Shown: one piece after another, positions 32,012 to 43,395 of the stretch
Layout of the letters: each line of letters starts with the position of its first letter
How positions within the stretch are numbered: position 1 is the stretch's first letter
DNA from: Adiantum capillus-veneris
Lineage: Eukaryota; Streptophyta; Polypodiopsida; Polypodiales; Pteridaceae
Reading direction: 5' to 3'
NCBI GenBank assembly: GCA_014529385.2
Contig: CM043968.1
Location: 126,113,018 to 126,177,017 of the forward strand
Length of the DNA: 64,000 nucleotides
Notes under the pieces: generated by a model
Databases searched by the model: none
Told to the model about the DNA's origin: nothing
What the model saw: only the letters and a program-made list of their open reading frames with translations
Program-made: the position numbers and the translations under genes

Positions 32012-33758
32012 TCCGTAGCAGTGATGTTTTCTTTAATGAGACTAAAATGCATAGACATCCAATGAAAGAGGTTGAATTCCTGAAAGTGACATTTTACGAT
32101 GTATCACCTCCTCCCCAAACAGCTCCCGAGCCAATTACTACACAGGCTAGTACGAGTTTCGATCAGCGGCGGAGATCTCAAAGAGTCTCACATCCGCCAG
32201 AACGTTTTGTTCCAAGCGTGGATTTTGTTTTGCTGACAGATAGTGGTGAGCCTTCTTGTTACAAAGAGGCTATGCTAGCCAATGATAAGGTTTAGTGGGA
32301 ACATGCTATGAAGAGGGAGATGTCCAGTATTGCAAAGAACAAGACATGGGAACTTGTTCCATTGCTAAAAGGTAGGAAAGCATTGCCTTGTAAATGGATT
32401 TACAAGAAGAAGATTGACAATTACAAAGCTCATTTAGTGGCCAATGGTTTCAAGCAAGAATATGGTGTCGATTTCAAGGAAATCTTTTCTCCAGTGGTCA
32501 AGATGACCACACTGAGAATGTTGCTTGCTTTGGTTGCCACTGAAGATATGAAGCTTGATCAAATGGATGTCATGGTGACCTCGAGGAAGAGATCTATATG
32601 CAGCAACCTGAAGGGTTTGTGCTAAAGGGCAAGGAACATTTGGTCTATAAGCTTCTGAAAAGTCTTTATGGCTTGAAGCAATCATCTAGACAATGGTATC
32701 AAAAGTTTGATGCATTTATGCGTTCCCTAAGCTATAAGGTTAGTAATGAGGATCCATGTCTTTAAGTGAAAAGACAACCCAATGGACAGCTTGTTATGCT
32801 TATCCTTTATGTAGATGACATGCTTATTGTTGGTCATTCTCACTTGAAAACCAAGCTAAAAAGTCAATTTGACATGAAAGATTTGGGTGAAGCCAATCAC
32901 ATTTTGGGTATGCACATTACTCGTGATTGTAAGAAGAGGTTGTTGTACCTTTCTCAAGAAGAGTATGTGCACAAGGTTCTTGATCGTTTTCAACATGCAG
33001 AAGGGGAAGGCTTTGAGTACTCCATTGCCTGCATATTTGGAACTTAGCAAGAACGACTGTCCCAAATTTGTTGAGGAAAAAGCTTCAATGGCTAAGGTTC
33101 CTTATGATTGAGCTTGTGGTAGTCTCATGTATGCCATGGTGGCTACAAGACCTGACATTGCACATGCAGTGGGAGGTCAGCAGATTTATGTCTAACCCCG
33201 GTAAAAAGCATTGGGATGCTGTCAAGTCAATTCTCAGATACTTGAGTGGCACTGCAGATAGTTAGACAATTATGCCATGGTTGTGGAGAGTCATCCATTC
33301 AGGGATTTGTAGACAATGATTATGCAGGCTGTGTTGATAGTCGTAAATCAACAACGAATTGGATTTACACATTTGCTAGTTCTGCTATTTCTTGGAGATC
33401 AGTTCTTCAAGACTGTACATCCATTTCTACCACATAGGCAGAGTATATTGCATTGAGTGAGGCATGCAAAGAACCTATTTGGCTTGCTCGTCTAGTGAAA
33501 TATCTTGGATTGGAGCAGTGTACACCATTTCTTCATTGTGACACTCAGAGTGCTATTGCCTTAACTAACAATCTAGTGTTTCATTCAAGAACAAAACACA
33601 TTGATGTGTGTTATCACTTCAGTCGTGAATGCCTGGAAAACAAGAGCCTTGATTTAGTGAAGATTCCTACGTCAGAGAACACAGCGGATGCACTCACTAA
33701 AAGTCTCTCCAGCCACATCAATATTCAACAATGTCGTGAATTGATGGGCATTGGGTGA
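31980..33758 (+). pseudogene. Copia copy 1 reverse transcriptase and RNase H
   Basis: RT pieces are NKTWELVPLLKGRKALPCKW, FKQEYGVDFKEIFSPVVKM, SLYGLKQSSRQWYQKFD and the catalytic LYVDDMLIVG (about 32809). RNase H pieces are FVDNDYAGCVDSRKSTT, AEYIALSEACKE and TKHIDVCYHFSRE. Stops include TAG 32293-32295, TAA 32763-32765, TGA near 33108, TAG near 33264 and TAG near 33435. There are also several frameshifts. A tail ELMGIG precedes the polypurine tract. Confidence 0.9.
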
Positions 33759-33802
33759 AGAGTGGTTCTCTTCCATTCTTATGGTCTCCCACATTGTCCA
33801 TC

Positions 33803-33869
33803 AAGTGGGAGAATGTTAGCTTTAATGACCATGTGGGCGACCGCCCATCACTAACTGCTTCAACTTCAA
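33803..33869 (+). repeat. Copia copy 1 polypurine tract and truncated 3' LTR
   Basis: AAGTGGGAGAA is followed by TGTTAGCTTTAATGACC. Similarity to the LTR ends at about 33869 (CTAACTGCT), where element I sequence starts. Confidence 0.8.
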
Positions 33870-33899
33870 TGGCTCTTGTGGCTCCTTCTGTGCTTCAAC

Positions 33900-35253
33900 T
33901 TTATCGAGAGTCAAGCTTCTTTCTTCTTCAAGAATCTCCATGGCTGAAAGTTCCTAAAACCATTTCCAACACAAAATCATGAACATACCTATTCCATGTA
34001 AAGTGAGTGGAAAAAATCTTGTCTTCCTTAAAGACTGTGCATGCAATGTAGATGAATAAATAGACGGAGTGCCAAACCGTTCACCACACACACGCAAACC
34101 ATGAGATCGAATCTTTCTCTTCTGATTTAAAGCAAACAAATGTGGCAATTCACAATGGAAATGCCCATGCTTGGTGCTCATACTTTCATGTGCTCTTTCT
34201 AAAACTGTGTCGTGCCAAGGAAGAGACATGGAATGTGACTTCCTTACATGCATACTTTTCAGCTTTTCATGAAAAATCGCATACATTCGTGCTCATTCAA
34301 GAGTGAAACGTGCTCAACGTACAATATGTCATGCCTAGGAAAAGGGATCACATTAAGATGCTGACTAAATACAGGAAACGATCACGAATGAAACACTCGT
34401 ACAATGCGTGCTGACGAATCATGCGAAGACATAATACTTCCTGTGAGGGTTCTTGAGACCTAGGCTCGAGAGCCAAGATCCGTTCTTCCTAAAGGGGTTC
34501 TTTGGACCTAGTCTCAAGAGCAAGAGAGCCAAGATCGATCCTTCGTGATTGATCGATCTGCAATGAGGTTAGCTTCGCTAGAAAAAGCATCAACTAACTC
34601 ATCAGTCTTGTGAACAATCACATCATCTTCATGCAACTCATCATGCTTGTGAGAAATCACATCTTGATCGTGCAAATCATCATGCTCATCATTATCATCC
34701 AAATCATCATGCTTATCATTGTCATTCAAATCATCATGCAAATCATTGTCATTCAAATCATCATGCAAATTCTGTGTGTCATGCTTGGGAGAAGAAGAGA
34801 ATGAGAGTCTCCTTTTCCGGAATCTCTTGCATCCGTGCCTGCACTTGAGAAAAGACTCACAACAACTCTTTCATGTGTCATTCGCTTTGTTCTTGTCTTG
34901 CTTTGGCTAACTTTCTTTCTGCGTTTCTTTCTGCGTGTCTGCATTCCATTTCTGCTATTCTTTCTGCACTTCTTGCTTCGTGTTCTAACTTTCTGTCCCT
35001 AAACATCTGCTCCAACTCCTCCATAGGAGTTAGTGCAATCCTTGGCGTAGATGGGGAAGGGGGAGGGTGGAAAAACCTCCTGGTGGGGAAAATTCTTCTT
35101 CGCCTCTCTCATGCTCATCACCTCTAAGCAAAGTTTCCATTCTGCTTCAAGTGTGACCATCCACTGAAGTCGTGGGTTCTTGTGGTCTTGGGTTCTTCCG
35201 TTCACGAGGAACTTGGGTTCTTGGGGTTCTTGAGGTTCTTCTTTTTCTTGCAA
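33900..35253 (-). pseudogene. Element I ORF remnant (leader, His/Asp repeats, domain X)
   Basis: From the right on the minus strand: a leader near 35000-35250 (QEPQEPKFLVN, MREAKKNFPHQE), a degraded coiled-coil part, and His/Asp repeats at 34514-34768 (NDLHDDLNDNDKHDDLDD). Domain X lies at 33954-34440 (EKLKSMHVRKSHSMSLPWHD, STKHGHFHCELP, FPLTLHGIGMFMILCWKWF). Several frameshifts. The layout is that of element B, so the short form has more than one copy. Confidence 0.78.
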
Positions 35254-35584
35254 TCTGTGTTTGAGAAGGATCTTCTCTTCACTCGAGGTGTGCTCTTTTC
35301 CACGGGCGCTCCCCTTCTCGGCCTTGCGCTCACACCAAGGTTGCTTTTTCCCACCTCACGTCGATTGGCCGGCCGCTAAGTGCACGGTCTGCTCTCAATG
35401 AGTGAAAAGAGGCACAAGGGGAGGCTATACAAGTCCTTCTTTCGTGGGATTCCTGTCACTCTTCAAAAACACGATTAGGAATCGACACGCCCAAGCGAAC
35501 TTGGGTTCGTCGACCTCAACAAGCAAAAAATAATTCTTGTGATTCTTGTGGTTCTTTCCTTGAGCGATACAGAACACTACCAAA

Positions 35585-35596
35585 GCTCTGATACCA
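35585..35596 (-). other. Element I primer-binding site
   Basis: Minus strand TGGTATCAGAGC, one base from the LTR, as in B and C. Confidence 0.92.
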
Positions 35597-35597
35597 A

Positions 35598-36799
35598 TGT
35601 TAGGTGCAACGGAATGAATGTTTGAACTTTGCTCAAGATGAGTGCTCCGAATTGTGCTCAAGGTTCCTTTTACTTACGGAAAGGAGAGCCTTCCGTTCCT
35701 TTAGTGAGAGAGTGCAATGGACACAAACAAAGTGAATGGACACATTGAATGGAAGTGCATGAGACTGAGAGATAGAGAAGAGAATACGACACCAAAGACG
35801 TTGTAAAACCCTCCTCCGAAGGCCCCACTCTCTATGGCAAGAGCGGTCTACTTATGATTGCACAAATCTCTACAATGCTTGGACTTGTCGACGATATCAA
35901 CGACGAGACGGGCTGAAATCTGAAAACTCTAAGGGCTGAAATCTGCAAATCTTGTATCTGTTGAATTCTAACTCTATGTCAATGACGATGTCGATGACGA
36001 CGATGCGCTGAAAAGGCAGATGCTGAAATCTGCGTTTTTCGGGCTGAAACTATAAACCTTGCGGGAACTGCCCGTGCCGCGAGGAACTGCTGCGGGAAGG
36101 TGAGATCTGCAAGGTTCAGGACTTGATCTGCAGTGTCTAAGAGGCTGAAGACTGAAAATGCTGATCCTATGGCTGATTCTGTCACGACGATCTGCAAAAA
36201 AACTGATATTGTTCTGCAAACCAAAAACGCTAGGGCTGAAAACTGACCTTGCGGGAAAATCTGCCAACTCTAGGAAATCTGATGTGTTGCTATGGGAGTC
36301 CGCTAACGCTGAGGCTGATCTGTTGTCTACTGTCGCCGGGAATCTGCAAGTGCAAAAACGCTGGCTGATCTGGTGCAAAAACACTAGGCCTTTTATTGAA
36401 AGAAAATGCCAGAGTTGTCGCGGGGGTTGGTCTTGCTGAGAAGTTGCCTGTTTAGCAAGGTGCTCCTGATGGCTCTTCTGCCAATTAGTGCTAGTCTAGA
36501 TTTGCTTATATACAAACTTACTCAATTTGCCCTACCTACTTTCCAACAAAAGTCACTTAAAAATAATAAGTGAAAAATGTCAAAAATAGGGGAATAGGCT
36601 AAATGGACTGGAAAATTCCCCCTGAAGGATTCTGATGGGAATGCTTATGATCATATTGTGTGCAACCAGAGGATATGCATCTACAGTAAGTGACTGGGCA
36701 TGCACAGTCTACGAACAGACTCACAAAAGTGCCAGATCACTTCCTATTCTAGACTGACTTGGCGGAACTAAACCCTGGTCATGTTGTAGCTTGTCCATG
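35598..36799 (-). repeat. Element I 5' LTR, outer end missing
   Basis: Inner border TGTTAGGTGCAACGG. It follows B and C through AGACTCACAAAAGTGCCAG and TAGCTTGTCCATGG. The terminal 40 or so bases (CACATCCCAACCC, TGTCACGTGACA) are absent. Confidence 0.85.
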
Positions 36800-37146
36800 G
36801 CTCCGGCTGTCCAAGATCGGCAAGAAGAAAACGCTAAAGTAGAGGGTGAAAGCGTTGGTCCAAGCTGCTGAGCATTTTCCACTTTAAGAACCCTTGTGTC
36901 CCAACTGCATATGAACAACCTTTTATAGTCACTTATTTAATAAGTGACTTCTTGGCATTATAAATATTGGGATCCAGACTAATACTGCTCTACCCACACT
37001 TATGCACTTATATATGTGACCTAGGGGGCGCTAGCAAGAGGCAGAAGACCCAGAGTAAGAAGATTCGGGAGCACAGAACAAGCCGTTCTCCGCATGACCC
37101 AAGACCTCTAACATTTTCTCAGTCATCATCGGCATTTTTAGTCTTC
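36800..37146. other. Unassigned junction segment with a perfect inverted repeat
   Basis: This is about 350 bp between element I and copia copy 2, with no gene. AGTCACTTAT and ATAAGTGACT form a 10-bp inverted repeat at 36927-36949 with a 3-base loop. B and C LTRs carry an imperfect version (AGTCACTT, AATAAGTGA), so this may be a diverged LTR piece of that family. Confidence 0.45.
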
Positions 37147-37953
37147 ATCGGTTAGGACATATGTCAAAGAAAAAAATGGAGACACTCTCTCGTTTGGGCT
37201 ACTCGTCATCTTTTTCATTTTCTGATTTTCCCTTTTGTGAGCACTGTCAATATGGAAAGCTAACACGGACACATCGTACACATTCTTTTGACAAAGAAAG
37301 AAAACCCTTAGAGCTTGTGCACAATAATTTATGTTGTCCTATGCCTTTTAAATCCCATGGTGGTGCATCCTATTATGTTACATTCATTAACGATTCAACA
37401 TGGCATTTTTGGGTTTATGCCATGAAGTCTATGAGACATTTTCTTCCTTCAAGAAGTTCTTATCTAGTGTTGAAACTTAGTCTGAACATAAGTTGAAAGC
37501 TTTGCGCTCAGAAAATGTGGAGAGTATGTCTCCAAAGAGTTTACAGACTTCTGTTCAAGTAGGGGAATTAAGAGTGAGTTTACAGCTCCTTATACCTCTG
37601 CACAAAATGGTGTTGTGGAACGAATGAATAGGACCATCCAAGAGTGGATTATGTCTATGCTATCATAGGCTAATTTACCGCAAGCGTTTTTGGTTGAAGC
37701 ATTATACACAGCCATGTACTTGATCAATAGATCACCACATGCTTCATTACAGTTTTGTGTACCTTTGGAGTTATGGTTAGGACATAAATTGTCTTATGAA
37801 AAACTCCGCACATTTGGCTGTGAAGCTTATGCACATGTACCCAAGGAATTGCGTGCTAAGCTAGATCCTAAGTCTAGGAAATGCATCTTCATTGGCTATG
37901 GTGTAGATGGTCAATTTGGCTATCGTTTATGGGATCCAAAAGTCGATCAATGA
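37147..37953 (+). pseudogene. Copia copy 2 integrase
   Basis: Starts after the first His pair (SKKKMETLSRLGY) and keeps CEHCQYGK. It has the same Asp-to-Asn change as copy 1 (VHNNLC) and the same TAG stops after SSVET and in MLS-stop-AN. A 2-bp loss near 37432 and a 1-bp loss at SENVESM are private to this copy. The tail matches through FIGYGVDGQFGYRLWDP. Confidence 0.87.
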
Positions 37954-39713
37954 TCCGTAGCAATGATGTTTTCTTTAATGACACTAAAATGCATAGACAG
38001 CCAATGAAAGAGGTTGAATTCCTGAAAGTGACATTTTACGATGTATCACCTCCTCCCCAAAGAGCTCCCGAGCCAATTACTACACAGGCTAGTACGAGTT
38101 TCGATCAGCGGCGGAGATCTCAAAGAGTCTCACATCCGCCAGAACGTTTTGTTCCAAGCGTGGATTTTGTTTTGCTGACAGATAGTGGTGAGCCTTCTTG
38201 TTACAAAGAGGCTATGCTAGCCAATGATAAGGTTTAGTGGGAACATGCTATGAAGAGGGAGATGTCCAGTATTGCAAAGAACAAGACATGGGAACTTGTT
38301 CCATTGCTAAAAGGTAGGAAAGCATTGCCTTGTAAATGGATTTACAAGACGAAAAATTGACAATTACAAAGCTCATTTAGTGGCCAATGGTTTCAAGCAA
38401 GAATATGGTGTCGATTTTCAGGAAATCTTTTCTCTAGTGGTCAAGATGACCACTGGAGATCAAGATGACCACACTGAGAATGTTGCTTGCTTTGGTTGCC
38501 ACTGAAGATATGGATCTTGATCAAATGGATGTCATGGTGGCCTCGAGGAAGAGATCTATATGCAGCAACCTGAAGGGTTTGTGCTAAAGGACAAGGAACA
38601 TTTGGTCTGTAAGCTTCTGAAAATTCTTTATTGCTTGAAGCAATCATCTAGACAATGGTATCAAAAGTTTGATGCATTTATGCGTAATGAGGATCCATGT
38701 CTTTACGTGAAAAGACAACCCAATGGACAACTTGTTATGCTTATCCTTTATGTAGATGACATGCTTATTGTTGGTCATTCTAAGAAGGACATTGCTCACT
38801 TGAAAACCAAGCTAAACAGTCAATTTGACATGAAAGATTTGGGTGAAGCCAATCACATTTTGGGTATGCACATTACTCGTGATTGTAAGAAGAGGTTGTT
38901 GTACCTTTCTCAAGAAGAGTATGTGCACAAGGTTCTTGATCGTTTTCAACATGCAGAAGGGGAAGGCTTTGAGTACTCCATTGCCTGCATAGTTGGAACT
39001 TAGCAAGAACGCTGTCCCAAATCTGTTGAGGAAAAAGCTGCAATGGCTAAGGTTCCTTATGCTTGAGCTTGTGGTAGTCTCATGTATGCCATGGTGGCTA
39101 CAAGACCTGACATTGCACATGTAGTGGGAGGTCAGCAAATTTATGTCTAACCCTGGTAAAAAGCATTGGGATGCTGTCAAGTCAATTCTCAGATACTTGA
39201 GTGGCACTGCAAATAGTTAGACAATTATGCTATGGTCGTGTAGAGTCATCCATTCAGGGATTTGTAGACAATGATTATGCAGGCTGTGTTGATAGTCGTA
39301 AATCAACAACGAAATGGATTTACACATTTGCTAGTTCTGTTATTTCTTGGAGATCAGTTCTTCAAGACTGTACATCCATTTCTACCACACAGGCAGAGTA
39401 TATTGCATTGAGTGAGGCATGCAAAGAAGCTATTTGGCTTGCTCGTGTAGTGAAATATCTTGGATTGGAGCAGTGTACACCAGTTCTTCATTGAAACACT
39501 CAGAGTGCTATTGCCTTAACTAACAATCTAGTGTTTCATTCAAGAACAAAACACATTGATGTGTGTTATCACTTCAGTCGTGAATGCCTGGAAAACAAGA
39601 GCCTTGATTTAGTGAAGATTCCTACGTCAGAGAACACAGCGGATGCACTCACTAAAAGTCTCTCCAGCCACATCAATATTCAGCAATGTCGTGAATTGAT
39701 GGACATTGGGTGA
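37922..39713 (+). pseudogene. Copia copy 2 reverse transcriptase and RNase H
   Basis: Same motifs as copy 1: NKTWELVPLLKGR, LYVDDMLIVGH (about 38748), FVDNDYAGCVDSRKSTT and TKHIDVCYHFSRE. Stops shared with copy 1 are TAG at KV-stop-WE (38235), TGA at PYA-stop-ACG (about 39065) and TAG near 39220. Copy 2 retains TAC and CAG codons where copy 1 has stops. A short imperfect duplication lies near 38440-38480 (CAAGATGACCAC twice). Confidence 0.88.
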
Positions 39714-39768
39714 AGAGCGGTTCTCTTCCATTCTTATGGTCTCCCACATTGTCCATCAAGTGGGAGAA

Positions 39769-40020
39769 TGTTAGGTTTAATGACCATGTGACCAACCGCC
39801 CATCACTAACTGCTACTAACCCTAAGTGTACAGCCATACACTTGTGTGAGCCACTAACACTAAGTACAATGTGTATCGTGCCTTAGTGCATAAGATAGAG
39901 AAGAAAGAAAGGGGACACACAATACGTATTGGCTCTCCCCCTTCAACTTGTGTGTGTGGCTATGGTGGTGAGTGTGTGAGTGTGTGTGTGCGCGTATTCC
40001 TCTTCCGTTGTGCTCTCGGC

Positions 40021-40021
<1 letters not shown>
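39769..40021 (+). repeat. Copia copy 2 3' LTR
   Basis: TGTTAGGTTTAATGACC after the tract AAGTGGGAGAA. It follows the 5' LTR to GTGCTCTCGGCT and then gives way to GA repeat. The last dozen bases of the 5' LTR (CTCCTCTTCA) are not seen here. Confidence 0.82.

Positions 40022-40106
<85 letters not shown>
40022..40106. repeat. GA microsatellite at the copia 3' border
   Basis: Uninterrupted GA dinucleotides, about 82 bp. The copy 1 5' LTR is also preceded by GA-rich DNA, so the element complex sits in a GA tract. Confidence 0.95.
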
Positions 40107-40107
<1 letters not shown>

Positions 40108-40879
40108 CATGTTGTCACAGTCAAAGGGAGCAAGGAGTCTTGGCTATCAATCACAGAACCTGGTGCAAAACATATCTAAGGAGGATAAAGGGTGGTTGAC
40201 CTCATGCGACATAACAGTTATGCAAAGGAGAACGTTGGGCTGCAATATATAAGATACATTGCCAAACAAGGACATACTTAGATTCACATCAACCACCTAG
40301 GAATAAAGTAAGCATGTACATAGTGCATCGAGTACTGCAATACATAAGTTGAATTGTTGAGCTGTGAGAAAAGAAGTACGTGTTTATTTGATATATAGAT
40401 ACAATGATCGAGATTGACCTTGCGCTTGTAAGAAAAATGTTGGGGTAAAGGCGTTGCAACTTTGCCTGGGGCCGGACGTCCGATGTCCGATTGCTCGCCC
40501 ATCGTGTGTACATACCCTTATTCTTTGTATGTGAAGAATAAGGAGCTTCTCACTTATATTACTTCGTGTGGTTGCTCCACCCACACTATTGTGCTTCTCT
40601 CCTTCCCCACACGCACCACATTGCGCATGCACGCATCCATGCACACGTGCACTCACAAAAAACATGTGGCTAAACTAAACTTAAGGAAGCATTGACAAAC
40701 TAAAAAAATAGAGTAAGCATCAACATACTATAAAAGTTAAACTACACTATCGACTTAAATTACATTGCACTACCGACCTGTTAATCATGTACGGGTGTCG
40801 TCCAATTGTATAAGCCGGAGGACAATGTTTGAATCAAGCTACATAAAAGCAATGTGAATAGTTAAACATTTTATCTTGC
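40107..40879. other. Intergenic stretch, nothing recognised
   Basis: No convincing reading frame, repeat or element end in either strand. Confidence 0.5.
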
Positions 40880-43395
40880 AATTAGGTGGATTGTTTCAAC
40901 TATTGTGAAGTGAGTGTATCTCTCCAAATGTAATCACATATGCTTGCATTTGAAAGGCATGTGGCAATTTGGAAGACGTTGAAATGCCAATATGGCATAT
41001 CCTGCAATGAATGCATTCTAAGACTTGACATTTCGGACAGGTAAGTCCTCAAGAACTTGTTGTGCTTTGAGAAGTACACCACATCTTCCTTGCCCTGCCC
41101 GTGTTTCGCATATCTTGCAATTCGTGTGTTCCAAGAGTTGACATTCCATACAAGAAGCCCCTCAAGCACTTTTTGTGCTTTTTGAAGTACATTATATTGG
41201 CATACATGTCAACCAAGGAAATTCCAAGCGCTAGCCCCTGACTAACAATATCATCATGAATTTTGTTGCCCATATCAGCGTCTTGTGTAGTACCACTTGC
41301 CTTCAAGACGAAAGCAAAGGTGATTGCATCGGGAGAGATTGCCTCGCTTCGCATTTGCTCAAAACATCCTAGGGCTTGCTGGCTGTGCCACAATTGGCAT
41401 ACATCTCGACCAAGGCAGTGCCAAGCATGACATGGATTGTTGATTATATGTTTACTTGTTGTCGTTCTCTATGCTCTACATAGTACCACATGGCTTCAAG
41501 ATGCAAGCATAGGTGATTGCATTTTGAGAAATTTCCCCCTTTGCATTTGTTGAAAACAATCCATAGCTTTTTGTCCTGCCACTATTGAGCATATTCCACA
41601 GCAATCAGTGTGTTTCAAGAGATGACATTCCAGACAGAAAGCTCCTTAAGCCCTTTTTGTGCTTTGTATTTGTTGAAAACATCCTAGGGCTTGTTGGCCG
41701 TGTCACATTTGGCATACATTTCGACCAAGGCAGTGCCAAGTATAACATTTTTTTTTCCAACAACCCTCCTTGACTAGCAATGTCATCGTGAAATATCCCG
41801 CAATCAGTGTGTTCCAAGAGACGACATTCCAGACAAAAAGCTCCTCAAGCAGACCACATCTGGCATACATGTCGACTAGGGAAATGCCAAGCACGCAGCT
41901 CTTGTCTAAAAATATCATCGTTGTTCATATTGGAGTTCTATATAGTGCAAGAAGTGCCCTTGGTACTTTGCATCAGCTGAAAACAGAACAAAGCTTCATG
42001 GCCTGCGTTTGTTTGGAATATCGTGTAATCAATGTGTTCAAATAAATGACATATTGGATAGCCCTTGACTAACAATACCATCGTGAGTTCTTATGCTCAT
42101 CTCACCATCTTTTAAATTGCTACATGCCTTTAATTGCATCTGGAGAGATGTACCCTCGCTTTGCAACAACTGAAAACATACCAAAGCTCTTTGGCCCTGC
42201 CCCGTTGAGCGTATCCCACGATCACTGCGTTCCAAGAGACAAGATTTTGGACACAAAGCTCCTCAAGTACACCACATCTGGAATACATGTTGATCAAGGC
42301 AATGCCAAGCACACATCCCCTGTCTAATAACATCAATGTTTCCCATATTGGAGTCCTGCATAGTTCCACATGCCTTCAAGATGCAAGCATAGGTCATTAC
42401 ATCTAGAGAAATGCCCTCGTTTCGCATCTGATGGGGAATAGCCTAGAGCTTCCTGGCCTTGCCCTTGTTGGGAATATATCATGATCAATTTGGAGAGATG
42501 CCATCTCTTGGCATATGCTGAAAACAATGTAGAGCTTCTTGGCCCTGTCCCTATTGGGACATATCCGCAATCAATGCACCAACCATGCCGATTGTGCATT
42601 AGTGCTTGGTTGGGTCTATAGTGGCCAACAACACCTGAAATCTGATACAATATAAGTATGGGGCAAGAGAGGATCTCATAACCTCAACTCGCAAATCCAA
42701 CATGGGGCTCTATAATCGGAAACAAGTGTGATCAGGATCTCTCTAGCTTGTACATGGCACTCTGCAAATGGCTTTACATAATAGGGGACGACATCCCTCA
42801 CAAAATACTAGCAAGCGGCCTTTAAGAACCTGTGCAAGCAATAGTGCACTTTGGCTCTACAGAGTGTAGGCGGCTTCACCCACAATAACCCAATGAGGGT
42901 ACGAGCACAACAACCTACAAATGTGTCGACCTACTCAAAACTCTGTTGCGTAATAGTTCTCTATGAAATAAGACTAGCTCGACTCTCAATGAGAGGGATC
43001 GATACCACAACAGCCGAAATGATGTCATAAATCCTCTTGCCCATGTGAAGGTCTTGCATAAGGCCACATGCCTTCAAGGTGGAAGCATAGGTGATTGCAT
43101 TTGGCAAAAGGCCTTCCCTTTGCATTCGATTAAAAAATACCCAAAGCTTCCTTTCCATAGTCATGTTGGGCGTCTCATGCAATGGACATGCTCAAAGAGA
43201 CGACATTTTGAGCAAAAAGCTCATCAAGAACTGTACATGCTTTTGTAAGGGCACCACATATGACATATATAACGACCAAAGCATTGCCAGACATAGCATC
43301 TTTCTTTAGCATCACCTAACCTTATCATGCATCCTATCGTCCATATGAGGGTCTTGCATAAGTCCACATGCCTTTATAGGGAAAGAGAGTCAATA
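40880..43395 (-). pseudogene. PLS-class pentatricopeptide repeat (PPR) pseudogene
   Basis: PPR proteins bind organelle RNA, often for editing. Minus-strand pieces in register include VSIYDII/MGKRIYDIIS with MQREGLLPNAITYASTLKACG (about 43030-43160), LINMYSRCGVLEELCVQNLVSWNA (42200-42300), LVDMYARCGLLEELFVWNVVSW (41800-41880), CFEQMRSEAISPDAITFAFVLKA with MGNKIHDDIVSQGL (41230-41370) and LEGLLVWNVNSW (about 41150). Stops and frameshifts break every unit. The gene start and any E/DYW tail are not seen. The phrase IHDDIVSQGL and unit spacing resemble fern and lycophyte PPR families. Confidence 0.82.

Larger units (their letters stand above)
29022..33869 (+). mobile_element. Ty1/copia element, copy 1 (5' LTR to partial 3' LTR)
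   Basis: The 5' LTR is 29022-29310, the primer site 29312-29323, then gag, protease, integrase, RT and RNase H in copia order. The polypurine tract is 33803-33813 and the first 56 bp of the 3' LTR are 33814-33869. It is broken by many stops and frameshifts. It is inserted in a GA-rich stretch: AGAGAGAGA precedes the LTR. Its right end is cut where element I begins. Confidence 0.9.
33870..36799 (-). mobile_element. Element I: truncated relative of elements B and C
   Basis: Minus strand. It has the LTR (35598-36799, outer end missing), the iMet primer site (35585-35596), a gag-like leader ORF, coiled-coil and His/Asp repeat regions, and part of domain X. The 3' end and 3' LTR are absent; the break at about 33870 joins copia sequence. 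Similarity to B begins at GTGGCTCCTT and CAAGAATCTCCATGGCTGAA. No RT, integrase or capsid core is found. Confidence 0.87.
37147..40021 (+). mobile_element. Ty1/copia element, copy 2 (5' truncated)
   Basis: Begins abruptly inside the integrase finger region (GTTAGGACATATGTCAAAG, equal to 31202) and continues through RT, RNase H, polypurine tract and 3' LTR (39769-40021). Very similar to copy 1. It shares at least eight disabling lesions with copy 1 and has a few of its own. It is followed directly by a long GA run. Confidence 0.9.
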
